From the NCBI GenBank assembly GCA_032209605.1, contig JASFXZ010000040.1:3534001-3598000 (forward strand): a stretch of DNA of 64,000 nt, in the 5' to 3' direction. Shown here in pieces: positions 23,801 through 36,649 of this stretch. The number at the start of each line of letters is the position of its first letter. The first letter of the stretch is position 1. Source of the DNA: Mactromeris polynyma (lineage: Eukaryota; Mollusca; Bivalvia; Venerida; Mactridae). The position numbers were made by a program, and so were the translations under genes. Below the pieces are notes generated by a model that worked only from the letters and a program-made list of their open reading frames with translations, had not been told where the DNA came from and ran no database searches.

Positions 23801-26800
23801 ATAAAGTAATTTTAAAGTGTCTACTGCTTCAGTATTCTGTACATTTATATATCATACATGGTCCATATCACATTTTCCACATCAAATATGCGATCGATGT
23901 ATTTGCATTCACTTTAAAACATATTTACGCATTTTCATTATATTGAAGAACAACGTGTTTGCTTTTAATAAAACAAAACTATCCCATTGTTGGTCTTCAA
24001 TAGAGGCAAAGTTTCATATGAAGAACATTTCTAAATTATTAAATACTTTGTTGCTAACAAATTAAGTAATAACAATACAAATCACGAAAATGAATATTCT
24101 ATTGAAATTAACTTAATAAATCGTGCACGGTTTTCAGACCATACAATGCATGTGAACAATTATGTGCTGAATAAATTATAATGCAGAATAAAATAGAACA
24201 GAAACTAAGGCAAATCGATTCGGTTACAATGTCACATGAGTACGGTATTTATGCGAGTGCAGATAAGGCTTAAATCATACAATCATGCACTTGTAAAGAC
24301 ACAAAATTCCCACGCGGTTACAAGAGGAATAACGTTTCAATGAACAAATAGTCGTGATATGAGTTTCTTGCTTACAGGTTGATCATTTCTTTTCTTGTTC
24401 TTTTTCTCTCACTTTTATCTTAGTCGATGTTAATCAGACAAAGTCAACAGTAATAAATATATTCACTATAGTTGTGATAGACATAGGGATTCAACACAAA
24501 ATACAGTGAAAATAAATGTTCGAAGAAATCTTGTTTGCTTTAAAAATGTATTTAAAGTTTCTTGACCAAATCAAGGAACTATGGGATAAATATTGTCTAA
24601 GTTTTAAATGCCTTCATCGATTTGAAAGTTTTAAAATACGTTAATTTGAACTGAATATCTTACGTAAAAACCTGTTTTTCAATGTTTAGTAAAACTTCAC
24701 ATGATGAATTATATTTTTGTGAAGGTTTAATACTGTAAATCAAATTCATTTTGAGATAAGTGTTATACTAAATGCCTAATTTTAATTATGTCAAGGGTAA
24801 TAACTCTGCTGCTGGACACATCCACACACAAAACCCCAGATGCACAATCTCACATGCTGGTTAACATTGCTCTTAAATTTCATGTCTATGGCTCATATAC
24901 CCATCTCAATAGCTGTGACACAAGCGTCCATGCTTTGTATATGTAATTTAAGTAAGTCAATGGCTGTCACTCTATTCTTACTGGAAACAAGCTATATACC
25001 CAAAGTTCACATCTTCCAATGATGGTTAACAATCCTGTCAAGTTACATGACTCTGTCTCTCATACTTGCTTTAAATATGTGCTACACAAAATTGCATGCT
25101 CATGATGACATACTTTCACAAAATCAAGGGCCATGACTCTACACTTACTGGGTACAGCCACTAACAAAATCCCAAGTGTACAACTTCACATTCTGGTTAA
25201 CATTCCTGTAAGGTTTTGTGAAACTGGCTCCTATCCTTTTGGAGATATTTGCGAAACAAGATTTTGTGACGGACGGAAAATGGCAAATCTATATGCCTCC
25301 TTTCAAAGTGGGGACATAAAAATTACCCAAACAAACTAGTAATGTATGAATTGATAATGTTTTGTTTTGTCAACTAAATAAAATGATAAGACTAGATTCG
25401 GTATCATATTTAGAATCAAATACTTTTCACTTCATCTCATTATCGTTTGTAATGTAAGAAGACACCATTTAATGTTTTTATTGATTTGACCTCAAATGAC
25501 CTTGACCCATGCCCTTGGCTGGTAACCTTGACTTCATTTTAGTCAATGAGCTGCAAACACATTCACGTATACATATAGAATGTGTGCTTAAACAAACGCA
25601 GAAGATGCATTCATTGGCTATACTCGTATATGCTATGCAAACATATAGATAGAGGTGGTACCTCGAAATTCCTTTTAATTGTACCATTATTCAAATTAGG
25701 ACCCTAAATTAAGTTTTTTTATAAACTGCATGGAACACAGATAAAGACAAAACACTTACTTGTAGCCTAACCTTTGAAACACTTATACTACTGAACTTTT
25801 AACAAGATAAAAACATACTTTCAACATGTTTTTCATTTTCAACATGTAATAACCTTGACCTTTGGCAACAGTTCAATAGTAATGTTGACCTTGATTTTCT
25901 TTTAGTCTGTGAGCAGCAAATACATTTACATATACATGTATACAGAAACTGTGCTTACTCATTGCATGCAAACAAACGCAACATATGTATTTATAAGCTA
26001 TACGCGCGTATTCTGCGGAAAATTGCAGATTGATGTGGTGTCACATAATTCCTTCTAATTATACGATTATTCAACTTTTGACCAGGAAATAAGTTTTGTA
26101 GTCAATGATATTGATAGTAGGTAGTGCAAAATACTTTTTGCTTGTCTACGGTCAAAACTGTGAAGACGAATTAAAACGACATTGGGTAAAAACGCGTTTT
26201 TATATTTTGTTTACATTTTGACCTTTAAATGCCCTTGACCATGACTTTAATGAACTGCCTGTCACGGTCACTAAGAGAGCTCTGTATCTGTACATAAATT
26301 ATCACACACATTAAAATCAACACCTGTTTGCACTTAATAGATATAATCGTTACAGTTAGACTAGTCAAGTCTTCATGAAATGGCGGCCAACTTGGTCGCC
26401 ATCTTGGTTTCCATGGAAACTGACATGATGTCAACTGTCCACCATCGCTAAAATTGAACTTCAGGTATCCCTCTACACGAACATACAAAGAAATGCTCTG
26501 GACAAAAAATTCACACAAATAAGTCCAGGGACTAGACTATATATAGAAATAAGAAGGAATGTTTAACAAATTAGGGAATAACTTTCTTATTTATTAACAT
26601 ATTTCAAGTTCGCATTCAGATTTGGAAAGAACAAAATCTTAGAATTTCAAATATATAAAAATAAATAATAAGGGACAAAATTTATGCGGGGGAATTCATA
26701 AAAACATAGAGTGACCCTATATTCCTATTGAATTACATACAAAGTCGGTAATTTCACTGAAAAATCCATCAAATGTTGTTGTTTAATTAGCTATAACTTT

Positions 26801-28333
26801 TTCCCTTTAAAACTTTTTTGAGGTTCGCATTCACTTTCATATAAAATATACATGTTTTGAAACAATGATGTTTTTAAATGTGAAATTGAAAAGAAATTAG
26901 GCGGGGAATTAATACAAACCACCTGTAATTATTTTATATGTTCGGTTTAGTCCGTTAAACAGTAGCGGAAACTAACGAAGTTAATCGGGTTTGCGGTCCG
27001 TTTATGTTTTTATAGCACGGCAATAAAACTCCCTTCAGTGCGGATTATAGAAATCTTGACAAAGAATGATTAAAGTTATAAAGCCTTTCGAACAGGTTCA
27101 GGGTAATAATAGAAATGCTGTTGAATTATATTTTAAATTGTTATTATCCTGAATTACGATACACATAAATACAGTTATGGGTATTAAATATGTGATAACG
27201 TTGCAGTGCATATGGACACATTGTTTTTTTTTTCAATATGTTGTGTATGAATGAATTTATGTGTCAGTAAACGGTAATTGCAGAACATTGGCTGTTTTTA
27301 ATTGGGTTTGTTGTGTTGTACATATTGTTACAAGATATTATTGAACTTCTGTATTTGTTTTCAATCATATGTTTACATCATTCCAATGACAATTTCTCGT
27401 TCAGGTAAAACTAACTTGGATCTGATGATAGGCGCGAATGCTTCTCAATCGTCGACGTACGTAGATTACGTAGGCAGTTATGTTGCTGATTTAGCACTCG
27501 ACGGTGATTTTTCATCGGCGTTCAGTTCAGGGTCATGTTGCGCCACGAACGATGGAAACTCCTACTGGATAATGCAGTTTGGAATGCCTGGTGTTGTTGA
27601 TAAAGTTGACATTCACCTGCGCTCAGATTTTGGTGAGACGTTCAAATTCGGACACATTCTTGTTACTGGGGTATCATTATCTTTATCAGAAATTACTTAG
27701 TATTGTTGGTTTTACCCCTGGTGCTTCGAATACATTTTTGCTACTCGTTTGTGATCAAATTCCACATTAAATGAACTGTACGTTTAGTTGGTGACCCGTT
27801 ATTTCATATATATTGCACTTGACATTGAAACATTGTATTAATGACACGATGCGAAGTTTCAAACTCATCTTCGGTTTAAACCCCAGAGGCGTTTTTGTCA
27901 CCGTTCCAGGGCAGTTGTTTTATTTAACGTGTCAAATTTCATACATATTTATGTTGAGCAAACGTACAAAGAAAACTCCTTTGATTCTATGACATAATTC
28001 AATGAGACTGATTCGAAATAAATCTCATTTCTTTTATTTAATTAGGTAAAAATCTTAACCAACACGTATTTTTACATGTAATTGGAACCTTCATTATTTT
28101 CTTTCATAGTGGTAAGAAATTCAAACCGAACGGTGCTGGTAGCTCAAAGTTACGACGATGCCGTAAATAATGTTGGTATGGAATGCGGCCAATACTTCGG
28201 ACCATTGATTGTGACAGCGCCGTTTTTGCTGACCATTCATTGCAGCAGTCCCCTGTATGGCAGCTTTCTAAGAATCACCTATGTGTCTTGGGATTTGATG
28301 GACATATGTGAAGTGGTTGCATATACACCGTGA
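20830..28333 (+). CDS. PAN/apple + F-lectin-like protein, gene 3 (3 exons, 261 aa)
   Basis: Exons are 20830-21163, 27405-27632 and 28110-28333, all open, with the same donors, acceptors and phases as gene 1, giving 261 aa. Residues 15-29 are a hydrophobic signal or anchor segment, followed by a PAN/apple domain with the same five cysteines and then the F-lectin-like fold. In exon 2 SGSCC is followed by A instead of S, as in gene 2. Exon 1 differs from gene 1 at several residues. Intron 1 is 6.2 kb instead of 1.6 kb because of a tRNA-like SINE and a 4.5 kb foldback element. Transcription across it is presumed, not shown. The likely role is extracellular carbohydrate recognition. Confidence 0.75.
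21716..21895 (+). mobile_element. tRNA-like SINE in intron 1 of gene 3
   Basis: The core at 21786-21857 (72 bases) folds as a tRNA. The T arm is CTGGG/CCCGG around TTCGACT; the anticodon stem is ACGGA/TCCGT with loop CCGGCAA (GGC in anticodon place, C instead of U at position 33). The acceptor has two mismatches at its open end. Internal promoter boxes are TGGTGTAGTGG (box A) and GGTTCGACTCC (box B, consensus). Flanks are shared with 48,780-48,985 and 58,690-58,880. Gene 1 intron 1 lacks it (empty site near 2,440), so it is an insertion and most likely not a functional tRNA gene. Confidence 0.7.
23241..24754. other. Interior of the foldback-like insertion, no gene seen
   Basis: AT-rich DNA not found elsewhere in the window. 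The longest ORF (23,817-24,065) has no domain signature and no splice support. Confidence 0.45.
24755..25325 (+). repeat. Diverged tandem repeat block, second copy
   Basis: Same unit order as 8,960-9,530 with small differences, again directly next to an element arm. It ends TTTCAAAGTGGGGACATAAA. Confidence 0.5.
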
Positions 28334-28751
28334 CTTTTATTATCAATTAAGTCTCATAATTTCATTTGATTGAGACATGTAACGTATATGACCAGGAGGA
28401 CGACACATTATTACTATTGTATGGAAGACAAATCTCTCATAATGTGTTGAAAATATGACACATAATGTCTTTGTTTTCTTTCAAATAATACAAAACGGTT
28501 AATTTCGTTTCCCATAAATCTTTCAACAAAATAAATCTGCAATGTCATGAAATACGTTGTAATGTTCGATATATTTTACTTGATCAGTTATATCCACCAG
28601 TTTTTTTACCATCGTTGAAATATAACACTATATCAGCTTTCTAATATTTTAGAAATATATGTTAGTTTGATTTGATATCATATTTTATTGTGTTCAGTAG
28701 TTGTATTCGATGATATAAAACTTGCAAGAGGGTAGTTGCTTATTTCCGTTA

Positions 28752-29372
28752 TTATTAGTTATTGGGTTTGTTACTGACCCACTACGGAAATATAGGGGGT
28801 CTGTAGGATTAATAGGGGGCGAGGCGATAGCCGAGTCCCCCTATTCATCCAACATACCCCCTATATTTCCGTAGTGGGTCAGTAACAAACCCAATAATTG
28901 ATTTATTTCATCGACCACCTTCCATCACTTATCTTGACCCAGATGAGGTGGGTGGGGTAAAACCAATCAATAATAATCTTTTTTTATAAATCCAGATTTC
29001 TAAGTTAAAATATTCATGTACATCATATTTGTCAACATTAAAATGATTTTTTTTTATTGTTATGATAAAGGAGATGTATTTTTGTGCATTTTTTATGATT
29101 TCTAAGCCATTTTGTTCTTGTGTGCCTATAGTGGGTCAGCTTCTGACCCACTATAGAAAAATAGTGGGTCACCATGTGACTTCTCTTATCCAATGAAAAA
29201 GCCAGAAATTAGTGGGAGGTGAAATAATTATTGGGTTTGTTACTGACCCACTACGGAACTATAGGGGGTATGTTGGATGAATAGGGGGACTCGGCTATCG
29301 CCTCGCCCCCTATTAATCCTACAGACCCCCTAAAGTTCCGTAGTGGGTCAGTAACAAACCCAATAACTAATA
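28752..29372. mobile_element. Non-autonomous element built of nested palindromes
   Basis: Each end is itself a 139-bp palindrome (28759-28897 and 29228-29366) running TTATTGGGTTTG ... CAAACCCAATAA, and the two ends are near-identical in inverted order. Inside lies a third perfect hairpin, CTATAGTGGGTCAG-CTT-CTGACCCACTATAG (29126-29156), sharing the GTGGGTCAG core. E1 lacks it at the matching site (near 4,840), so it is an insertion of roughly 615 bp. There is no coding capacity. Exact ends and target duplication are blurred because the flanks are TTA/TAA-rich. Confidence 0.8.
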
Positions 29373-29877
29373 ATAGCATGTTGTACAACAAACATTGTTT
29401 TCAATATAATATAGATATGCTTTATTTTCAAAATCCAATAAGCCTTGCAGCCCATGAGGACAACATATTTACAAATATATAAAATCATATGTAAACATAT
29501 GCGGAGAAGATTATGTTATTAATTATAACAATATAACATAAATATAATTATAATTGAATCAATCATATTATGTATATATAAATGTACGATGAAAAACACG
29601 TCCTTAGCACAATTTCATAATGAGTATTCATTCAATACATCACGTATTATGAAGAGTTCAATAAACCGAAAGATTAAAAACCAACACAAAAACAAAACCG
29701 CACAGTTTCCTGTCGAAACGAAATACAGGAGACTGTTGGTAAGTATATATCATATATTGGTACCACATTGTATTTCCGTTTTATCGAAAAGAAAATATAG
29801 AACGATAATATTGGCGGTATTTAAGTTTTACATGTTATAAGTTTATTTTTAAATATAATTGAAAACACATACATGTA

Positions 29878-31310
29878 TACGAAAGCTGCTTATTTTAAAA
29901 TCATGCTTTCAAGTAGTAGCCTTTGTATGCGTAACCTCCGTAAAATCATCTCATTTTCACTAGTAACTAATTCAATAAATTTTTGCATGCATGGTCTCTT
30001 CCAGAAATATGGTTTAATATATTGTTTTCTTAGTTCATCTAACAATGATCATTCAATGACAAAATGATATTCATCATCTAATTTATTACATAAAATACAC
30101 TTTCGCTCGTTGAATGGGATTCTACTTGGCTTATGCCATCTACCAGTTTCTACAAGTAGGCGATGGGAAGACATTCGTAATTCACTTAATGCGACTTTAT
30201 GTATGTTTTTGATTGGTAATGACACTAAGATATGTTTTTAATTTAAGGTCAATACACAATTCCCGATAAAATAATGCTCTAGGTGAATTATTTATGTTCG
30301 TATTCAGAACTTGCATAAAATTGTCCCTAAGTCTTTGTTTAACTAAATTAATGAATCTGATTTTATTTCCGACACCTTGAAAATACCATACTTCGTAGAA
30401 TCCTAAGGACGACAATAAATCCCGCAACATACTTGCCCAATTTGTAATGGTAGGCATGAGTTCAGTATCACTTTTTTATATTTTGTAAACGATTTTCACG
30501 TATTTGTTGTCAGCAGATTCTAAGATTTTCAACCAATAAACAATTATTTTTAGGTATCGACCGGTAATTAAAGAATGTCTGCCCAATTCATTGTATACAA
30601 AATCGTTCTGTGTTACTCGTTTCACCCCAAGAATATGTTTACAAAATTGTGTTTGTACCCTTTCAATGTTACTAGCCGTATGAAAACCCCAGACTTCACA
30701 TCCATAATTAAGTATTGGCAAAACTAATTTGTCAAACAATTCTAATCTATGTTTTATTCCAATATTTGTGAAATTGTATAAATATCTGTTTATTTTGAAA
30801 ATTGCTTTTCTCGATTGCCCCGCTAAAGTTATTTGTGTTTGATTAAAAGATCCACCAGCAGTAAATACAATACCTAAGTAAGAGAATGTATTAACAACTT
30901 CGATATTATTACCATTATATGTAAAAGCCGTATTTCTAGATAAACTACCTGATTTTCTAAAAATCATCACTTTTGATTTTTCTACATTTACCATCAGTTT
31001 CCACTTATTACAATATTCTAATAAAATATCGAAAAAAAATTGTAGACTTTGCTGTGTTTTTGAAAACAAAACAATATCGTCGGCATATAACAGTAAAAAT
31101 ATTTTCAACATATCGGTATCAATACCTTCGTATCCTTTTAATAAGATGGTTTCTTCTAGATCGTTAAGGAACAATGAAAATAATAATGGGGATAAACAAT
31201 CCCCTTGTCTTACGCCTAGCATGCAATCAAAATGATCACTTAGTTCATTATTGATTTTAACTCTTGATTTTAGTAGTACATGCATAACAATTGTGTAGAT
31301 AATAATCATA
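29878..31310 (-). mobile_element. LINE fragment, 3' half, copy in E2
   Basis: The open frame 30476-31309 carries GVRQGDCLSPLLF, LLLYADDIVLFS and CEVWGFHTA of a non-LTR reverse transcriptase. An in-frame TAA after KIVYKI interrupts the connection to the next frame (30197-30457, with NWASMLRDLLSSLGFYEVW). A further frameshift and a TGA precede the end of the CCHC-type knuckle. The 5' two thirds are missing. Unlike the copy at 5,352-6,780 it does not carry the one-base deletion near the GDCLSP motif. Confidence 0.85.
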
Positions 31311-32031
31311 TACCTGTTATTCGTCTTGTCTCAATACCTGTATTTGTGAATATACACTGCAATGTCAGGTTAATGAAGAATATTCATGTTATTATATGAT
31401 ATTCCGTTCCGTTTGTTTTGCATTAATAAACTAGAAATGTGTCCATAGGACACAGATGTCCCCACTTTCCGCCTTTGTCACAAAAGCAAGGGCATCAGAA
31501 TTACCAGGTGCCCAACTTCACATGCTAATAAACATTCCAGGAAAGTTTGATGGCCGTAACTGCAATTCAGTTTCAGTTATTTGTAATGCAAGTTAAAACA
31601 CGTTATACCTACATATGATATCTTTATCACTATACTTTAATTTGAACTGAATATCTTAAATAAAAAACTATTTTCCAAGCAAATACAATATACATTGTGT
31701 TAATATTATAATTGTGTCACACGGTATATTGAAATTAATTGTGTATTGTTATTATGTAATAAAGGATGTCTATATCTATTAGAGACATCCTAGCTGTAAA
31801 TATAATTATAAATTGTTATTAAAGAAAAGGTTCATAGTAGTATCGAAAGAGTGCGATTGCAATATTAAAAAGAAAAGAGGAAGAATAATGGAGGAGACTG
31901 CTATTGAGGTTGATGTCTGTGCTAGGCGATTGGCTGAATATTGTGGGTATTTTAAATCATTATTCAAATTTACAAATACATCGTTTTTAACAATTGACAA
32001 AGATTAATAACCTCCTTTGTGCACACAGATA

Positions 32032-32314
32032 AATATTCTAAAAGAGAGGCACTTTCTTTGTTGGCAATTATTTCAAAATTACTTATTGTTGTAGTTCTGT
32101 CGTGCACGAGAAATGTTTTGAATCTAGTGCCAAGAAATATTCTCAATGTTCAATTTGCGAAGATTCACCTTTCATACATAAGCTCGACGCGTACACTTTA
32201 GAAAATTTAAGGAAAAGAGAAGAAATAATAAGAAAAAATACAACATTTAGATATGTAAATTATGGAGAATTGGATTTAAGATATCATATCATCCATTACG
32301 ATGATGTAAAGTGA
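32032..32314 (+). other. Short Cys/His-rich ORF, second copy
   Basis: Same reading frame as 7,512-7,794 with one substitution seen in the ORF (Gly to Asp in the KLGAY/KLDAY stretch). The retained frame may simply reflect the recent copying of the spacer. Confidence 0.25.
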
Positions 32315-32441
32315 ATTAAATACAACGATATTCAGCGAATATTTTTTTTATTAGATGTGTTTTAGACAGGTTTTATTGAAAAAACTATTTTTTTAAAGTG
32401 GTTATAATATTCTATTAATAGTCATATGTAAAGGGTCATTG

Positions 32442-32665
32442 ATTCATGTTTTTATCATGTTTTTATCATGTTTTTATCATGTTGTTATCATGTTGTTATC
32501 ATGTTTTATCATGTTTTATAATGTTGTTATCATGTTGTTATCATGTTTTTATCATGTTGTTATAATGTTTTTATCATGTTTTTATCATGTTTTTATCATG
32601 TTGTCATCATGTTGTTATCATGTTTTATCATGTTTTATCATGTTTTATCACGTTCTTATCAAGTT
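32442..32665 (+). repeat. Minisatellite ATGTT(T/G)TTATC, second array
   Basis: Head-to-tail 10-11 bp units, collinear with 7,921-8,145 but with a different number and order of variant units toward the right end, showing length change after the spacer duplicated. Confidence 0.95.
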
Positions 32666-35184
32666 TTATCATCTTGATATTTATCTAGTGTAGTAAATTG
32701 TGTGAATAAAAATAAAAAGGGTTTGCATACTTTCAAATTAATAAACATTAAAAAGGGGGACTTTTTCTTAACATGAGTGGGGGGAGATGTAGCCAGGTTA
32801 TTAACGTCCGAGAGAGTTTTCTAAAGTTTTTAGGGTAATGGTCAATACAGATGTAGGTATGAGTGGGTTATGTTGACTTGATGTATATTTCCAAGCAAAT
32901 ACCTAATCTTTGCTCTAATTTATGATCTCTGACATATTTGGTAATCAGTTTGGAAATATATTTCCAAGCAAATACCTAATCTTTGCTCTGATTTATGATC
33001 TCTGACATATTTGGTAATCAGTTTGGAAACAAGTTAGGATAGCGTATCACGTGATTTGATAAATAAGGTTATGGCTTTAGGATTGGTAGAATGGCCGAAA
33101 TTACAGTAAGTAAGATATGAATAAGAATCGCGCTCGGGGTAGGAGAGATCAGTCGGTCTTGGGAGCTCTGAGAAACCAGTCATGTTAACATCAATAAGTT
33201 ATGGAAAAACAGTAAGATGGAAGTTAGGAAATTATTAATAAGTGTGGACTTTTACTTACCGTAGTTATCAATAGTATTAACACCGTGGTACATTGTAATT
33301 GGATTATACATATGTATGCAATAAAAGTGTGTAAACCGATTAGACTTAGTTATTTACTATGAAGTGTGAACAACGCAAGATATACATATTACCTAAACTC
33401 GGAATTGCGGTACCTTAATTCCCTACCGGTTGTCCTTACGGCACAACCACAACAGAGAACAATATATACGAGTATATGAGCAGGTGATAGTTATACTAAA
33501 TGCCTAATTTTAATTATGACAAGGGACATAACTCTACTGCTGGACACATCCACACACAAACCCCAGATGCACAACATCACATGCTGGTTAACATTGCTCT
33601 TAAGTTCCATATCTCTGGCTTATATACCCATCTCAATAGCTGAGACACAAGCGTCCATGCTTTGTATATGTAATTTTAAGTAAGTCAATGACTGTCACTC
33701 AATTCTTACTGGAAACAGCATCAAGCTATACCCAAAGATCACAACTTCCTATGATGGTTAACATTCCTGTAAAGTTACATGACTCTGGCTCTCATACTTG
33801 TTTTAAATATGTGCGACACAAATTGCATGTTCATTATGACAAACTTTCACAAAATCAAGGGGCATGACTCTACACTTACACACAAAATCCCAGGTGCACA
33901 ACTTCACCTTCCGGTTATCATTCCTGTAAGGTTTTGTGAAACTGACTCATATCCTTTTGGAGATATTTGCGAAACAAGATTTTGTGACGGACGGAAAAAG
34001 GCAAATCTATACGCCCCCTTTCAAAGTGGGGACATAAAATTACCCAAACAAAGTAGTCATGTATAAATGTTTTGTTTGGCACCTAAATAAAATAATAGGA
34101 CTAGATTCGGTATCATATTTTGAATCAAATACTAATCACTTTATCTCATTATCGTTTGTATTGAAAGAAGACACCATTTAATATTTGTATTGATTTGAAC
34201 TCAAATGACATAGACCCATGCCCTTGACGGGTAACGTTTACTTCATTTTAGTCAATGAGCTGCAAACACATTCACGTGTACATATATAATGTGAGCTTAA
34301 ACTAACGCAGAAGATGCATACATTGGCTATACTCGTATATTCTATGCAAACATATAGATAGAGGGAATTTCTTTTAATAATACCATTATTCAAATTAGGA
34401 CCAACAATTAAGTTGTGTTATGAACTGCATGGAACACAGGTAAAGACACTTACTGGTAGCTTTACCTATGAAACATTAATACTACTGAACCTTTAACAAT
34501 ATAAACACATATTTTCAACATTGTTTTCATTTTCAACATGTAATAACCCTGACCTTGGGCAACAGTTCAATAGTAATGTTGACCTTGATTTTCTTTTAGT
34601 CTGTGAGCAGCAAATACATTTACATATATACAGAAACTGTGCTTACTCATTTCATGCAACCAAACGCAAGATGTGTATTTATAAGCTATACGCGCGTATT
34701 CCGCGGAAACTTGCAGATTGATGTAGTGTCAAATAATTCATTTTAATTATATGATTATTCAACTTTTGACAATGAAATAAGTTTTGTTGTAAATCATATT
34801 GATTGTAGGTAGTGCAAAATACCTTTTGCTTATCTACGGTCAAAACTGTGAAGATGAATTAAAGCGACATTGGGTAAAAAAGTGTTTTTTAGTGACCTTG
34901 ACAGGGACTTCATTAGAAAGCTCTGTATATGTACATAAATTGTCACACACATTAAAATCAATATCTGTTTGCACTTAATAGAAATAATCGTTACAGTAAG
35001 ACTAGTCAAGGGTTCATGAAATGGCCGCCATCTTGACCGCCATCTTGGTTTCCATGGAAACTGACATGATGTCAACTGTCCACCCTCGCTAAAATTGAAC
35101 TTCAGGTATCCCTCTATACGAATATACAAATAAATGCTCTTGACAAAAAATTCACACAAATAAGTTCAGGGACTAGACTATAGG

Positions 35185-36400
35185 GACTATACCCTAATCA
35201 CGCTCATTTGTACTTCAGTACAATGTGCTTTTTTCTGTATAAAAATATATCTCTCGGTACAAAAATGGTGTTACTGTAGATATTGTCAATGATTTCATAA
35301 TCGAGTGAATTACTAGTATTGTATACAATAGAGTTTGATGGCTATACACACATTTAGAATGTACTGGTTTACTAAACAATTATAGGAATTTGCCAGTTGT
35401 TACAAAATTGTGAATCGGTTGCAAATTACTCTCGATAGGAATAATTATGTCCGATAATGATGATATTTACAACAATAAATGTTTTGATCGGTATTGTACA
35501 AGCCTAATCAATTACCACAATGTTCTTTGTATATTCGGTACTTTACTGACGTGTTTGACTTCGGGCTAAGATAGTAATTGGCTTTTATAGCCATGAAATC
35601 AAAGTACTGTGCAATTCAAAGTATATAAAATATTTCCCTATGTTTTTAGCAAATACGATATAACATACTTAAATATTATTCAGACTTTTATTATTATCAA
35701 AATGATTACACTGTAAAATTATGAAGACATTACATTATGCACTTAAAATATTCACAAGTAAACAAATGAACAACCTAATGTATTGCATATGTAGCGCCAA
35801 ATACCTGATATTCAGTATCGCCTTTTAAATATTACTCATGTTAAAAATACAGCCCCAAGATAAGGAAATATAGTTTCACGTATTGCATACCCAACTTAAT
35901 TCTAAGTTATAGAAGTTTCGCATACAATGTTGTCATTGGGTATAATACTGGCCAGTTTTCAACATTTTTATTTTTCATTGAAACATGGTGGTCAGTTGAC
36001 CTAACCAGTTTTCCTAGGCCATATTCACAAACATTTTAAGACTGAAAATGTTAATGCCTTCATGCAGGCATACACTAAACATTGCTTTATAACTTTTCTT
36101 ATAAATGTCACGGAACTGCGAAACATGAGTCAGATACAGGTATTTCCTATGCTAGCACAACAAGGGAAACATATTAGAAAAGTGACAATGCAGTGTTGTA
36201 TAGTACATCTGTATGCAGGCAATTACCAACGATTTTCTCATATTTATAACAAAACATATTTAGCAAATATGAACATAATTACTTTACATCGTTTGTGAAC
36301 CAAATTGTTACAACTTATACTAATTACTCTCCATGACAGCTTTCTGGCTACCAACTAGTACTCGCGCCAAATTTAGCGTATGTGAAGTTCGTGATCAAAC
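35185..36400. other. Junction between the two gene clusters
   Basis: Similarity to cluster 1 ends just after the element arm. From about 35,800 the sequence matches 43,470-43,740 and then 44,990-45,300, marking the start of the FAXC-like repeat unit. No gene is seen; short ORFs here are recurrent only because the DNA is duplicated. Confidence 0.5.
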
Positions 36401-36409
36401 GCCGCTTTT

Positions 36410-36473
36410 CTCGGGGCTCGAACTCACGACCTTCGCACCAGGAGTTAGGAGCTTTACCCATCGACCACTGCAA
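36410..36473 (-). mobile_element. tRNA-derived SINE head, FAXC copy 1 flank
   Basis: The - strand reads GTGGTCGATGGGTAAAGC (D-arm like), then GGTCGTGAGTTCGAGCCCCG (T-arm like, near box B), typical of tRNA-derived SINEs in invertebrates. Matching remnants are at 45,415-45,473 and 55,275-55,334, so the insertion predates the gene duplications. Confidence 0.55.
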
Positions 36474-36649
36474 ATTAAACTAAGCGAAGGTGATGTAGTT
36501 ATATCGGTTAAGATTTTAAGTTATTGCACGAACACATGTTAACAGGTCATGATCAAAGACAACCAAACATAAAAATTCTGCTTCCGTTCATTTATTCGAA
36601 CGTACGTATAAATTCAACAATGTAGCATGCGTAGTACAAATAATTTGTT

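Larger units (their letters stand above)
22036..26538. mobile_element. Foldback-like element with about 1.2 kb inverted arms, in intron 1 of gene 3
   Basis: The left arm (22,036-23,240) and right arm (25,331-26,538) are inverted copies. They start AGTCCCTGGACTTATTTGTG on the left and finish with its complement on the right. Gene 1 has an uninterrupted intron at the matching point (near 2,586), giving an empty site. The interior holds about 1.5 kb of unique DNA and a diverged tandem repeat block (24,755-25,325). No transposase is visible, so it would be non-autonomous. It could also be two independent insertions of the same repeat in opposite orientation. Confidence 0.6.
28380..35180. repeat. 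Spacer E2, copy of 4,440-10,725
   Basis: Collinear with E1 through the LINE fragment, the Cys/His ORF, minisatellite (32,442-32,665), 73-bp doublet, tandem repeat block (33,490-34,040) and arm D (34,040-35,180). Arm D is clearly more diverged than arms A and C. The one large difference is the nested-palindrome insertion at 28,752-29,372. Confidence 0.85.

Noticed and set aside
36333..36542. ORF with STRAKFSVCEVR, also at 45,340 and 55,145
   Set aside because: It overlaps a tRNA-derived SINE head on the other strand and decays in the second copy.
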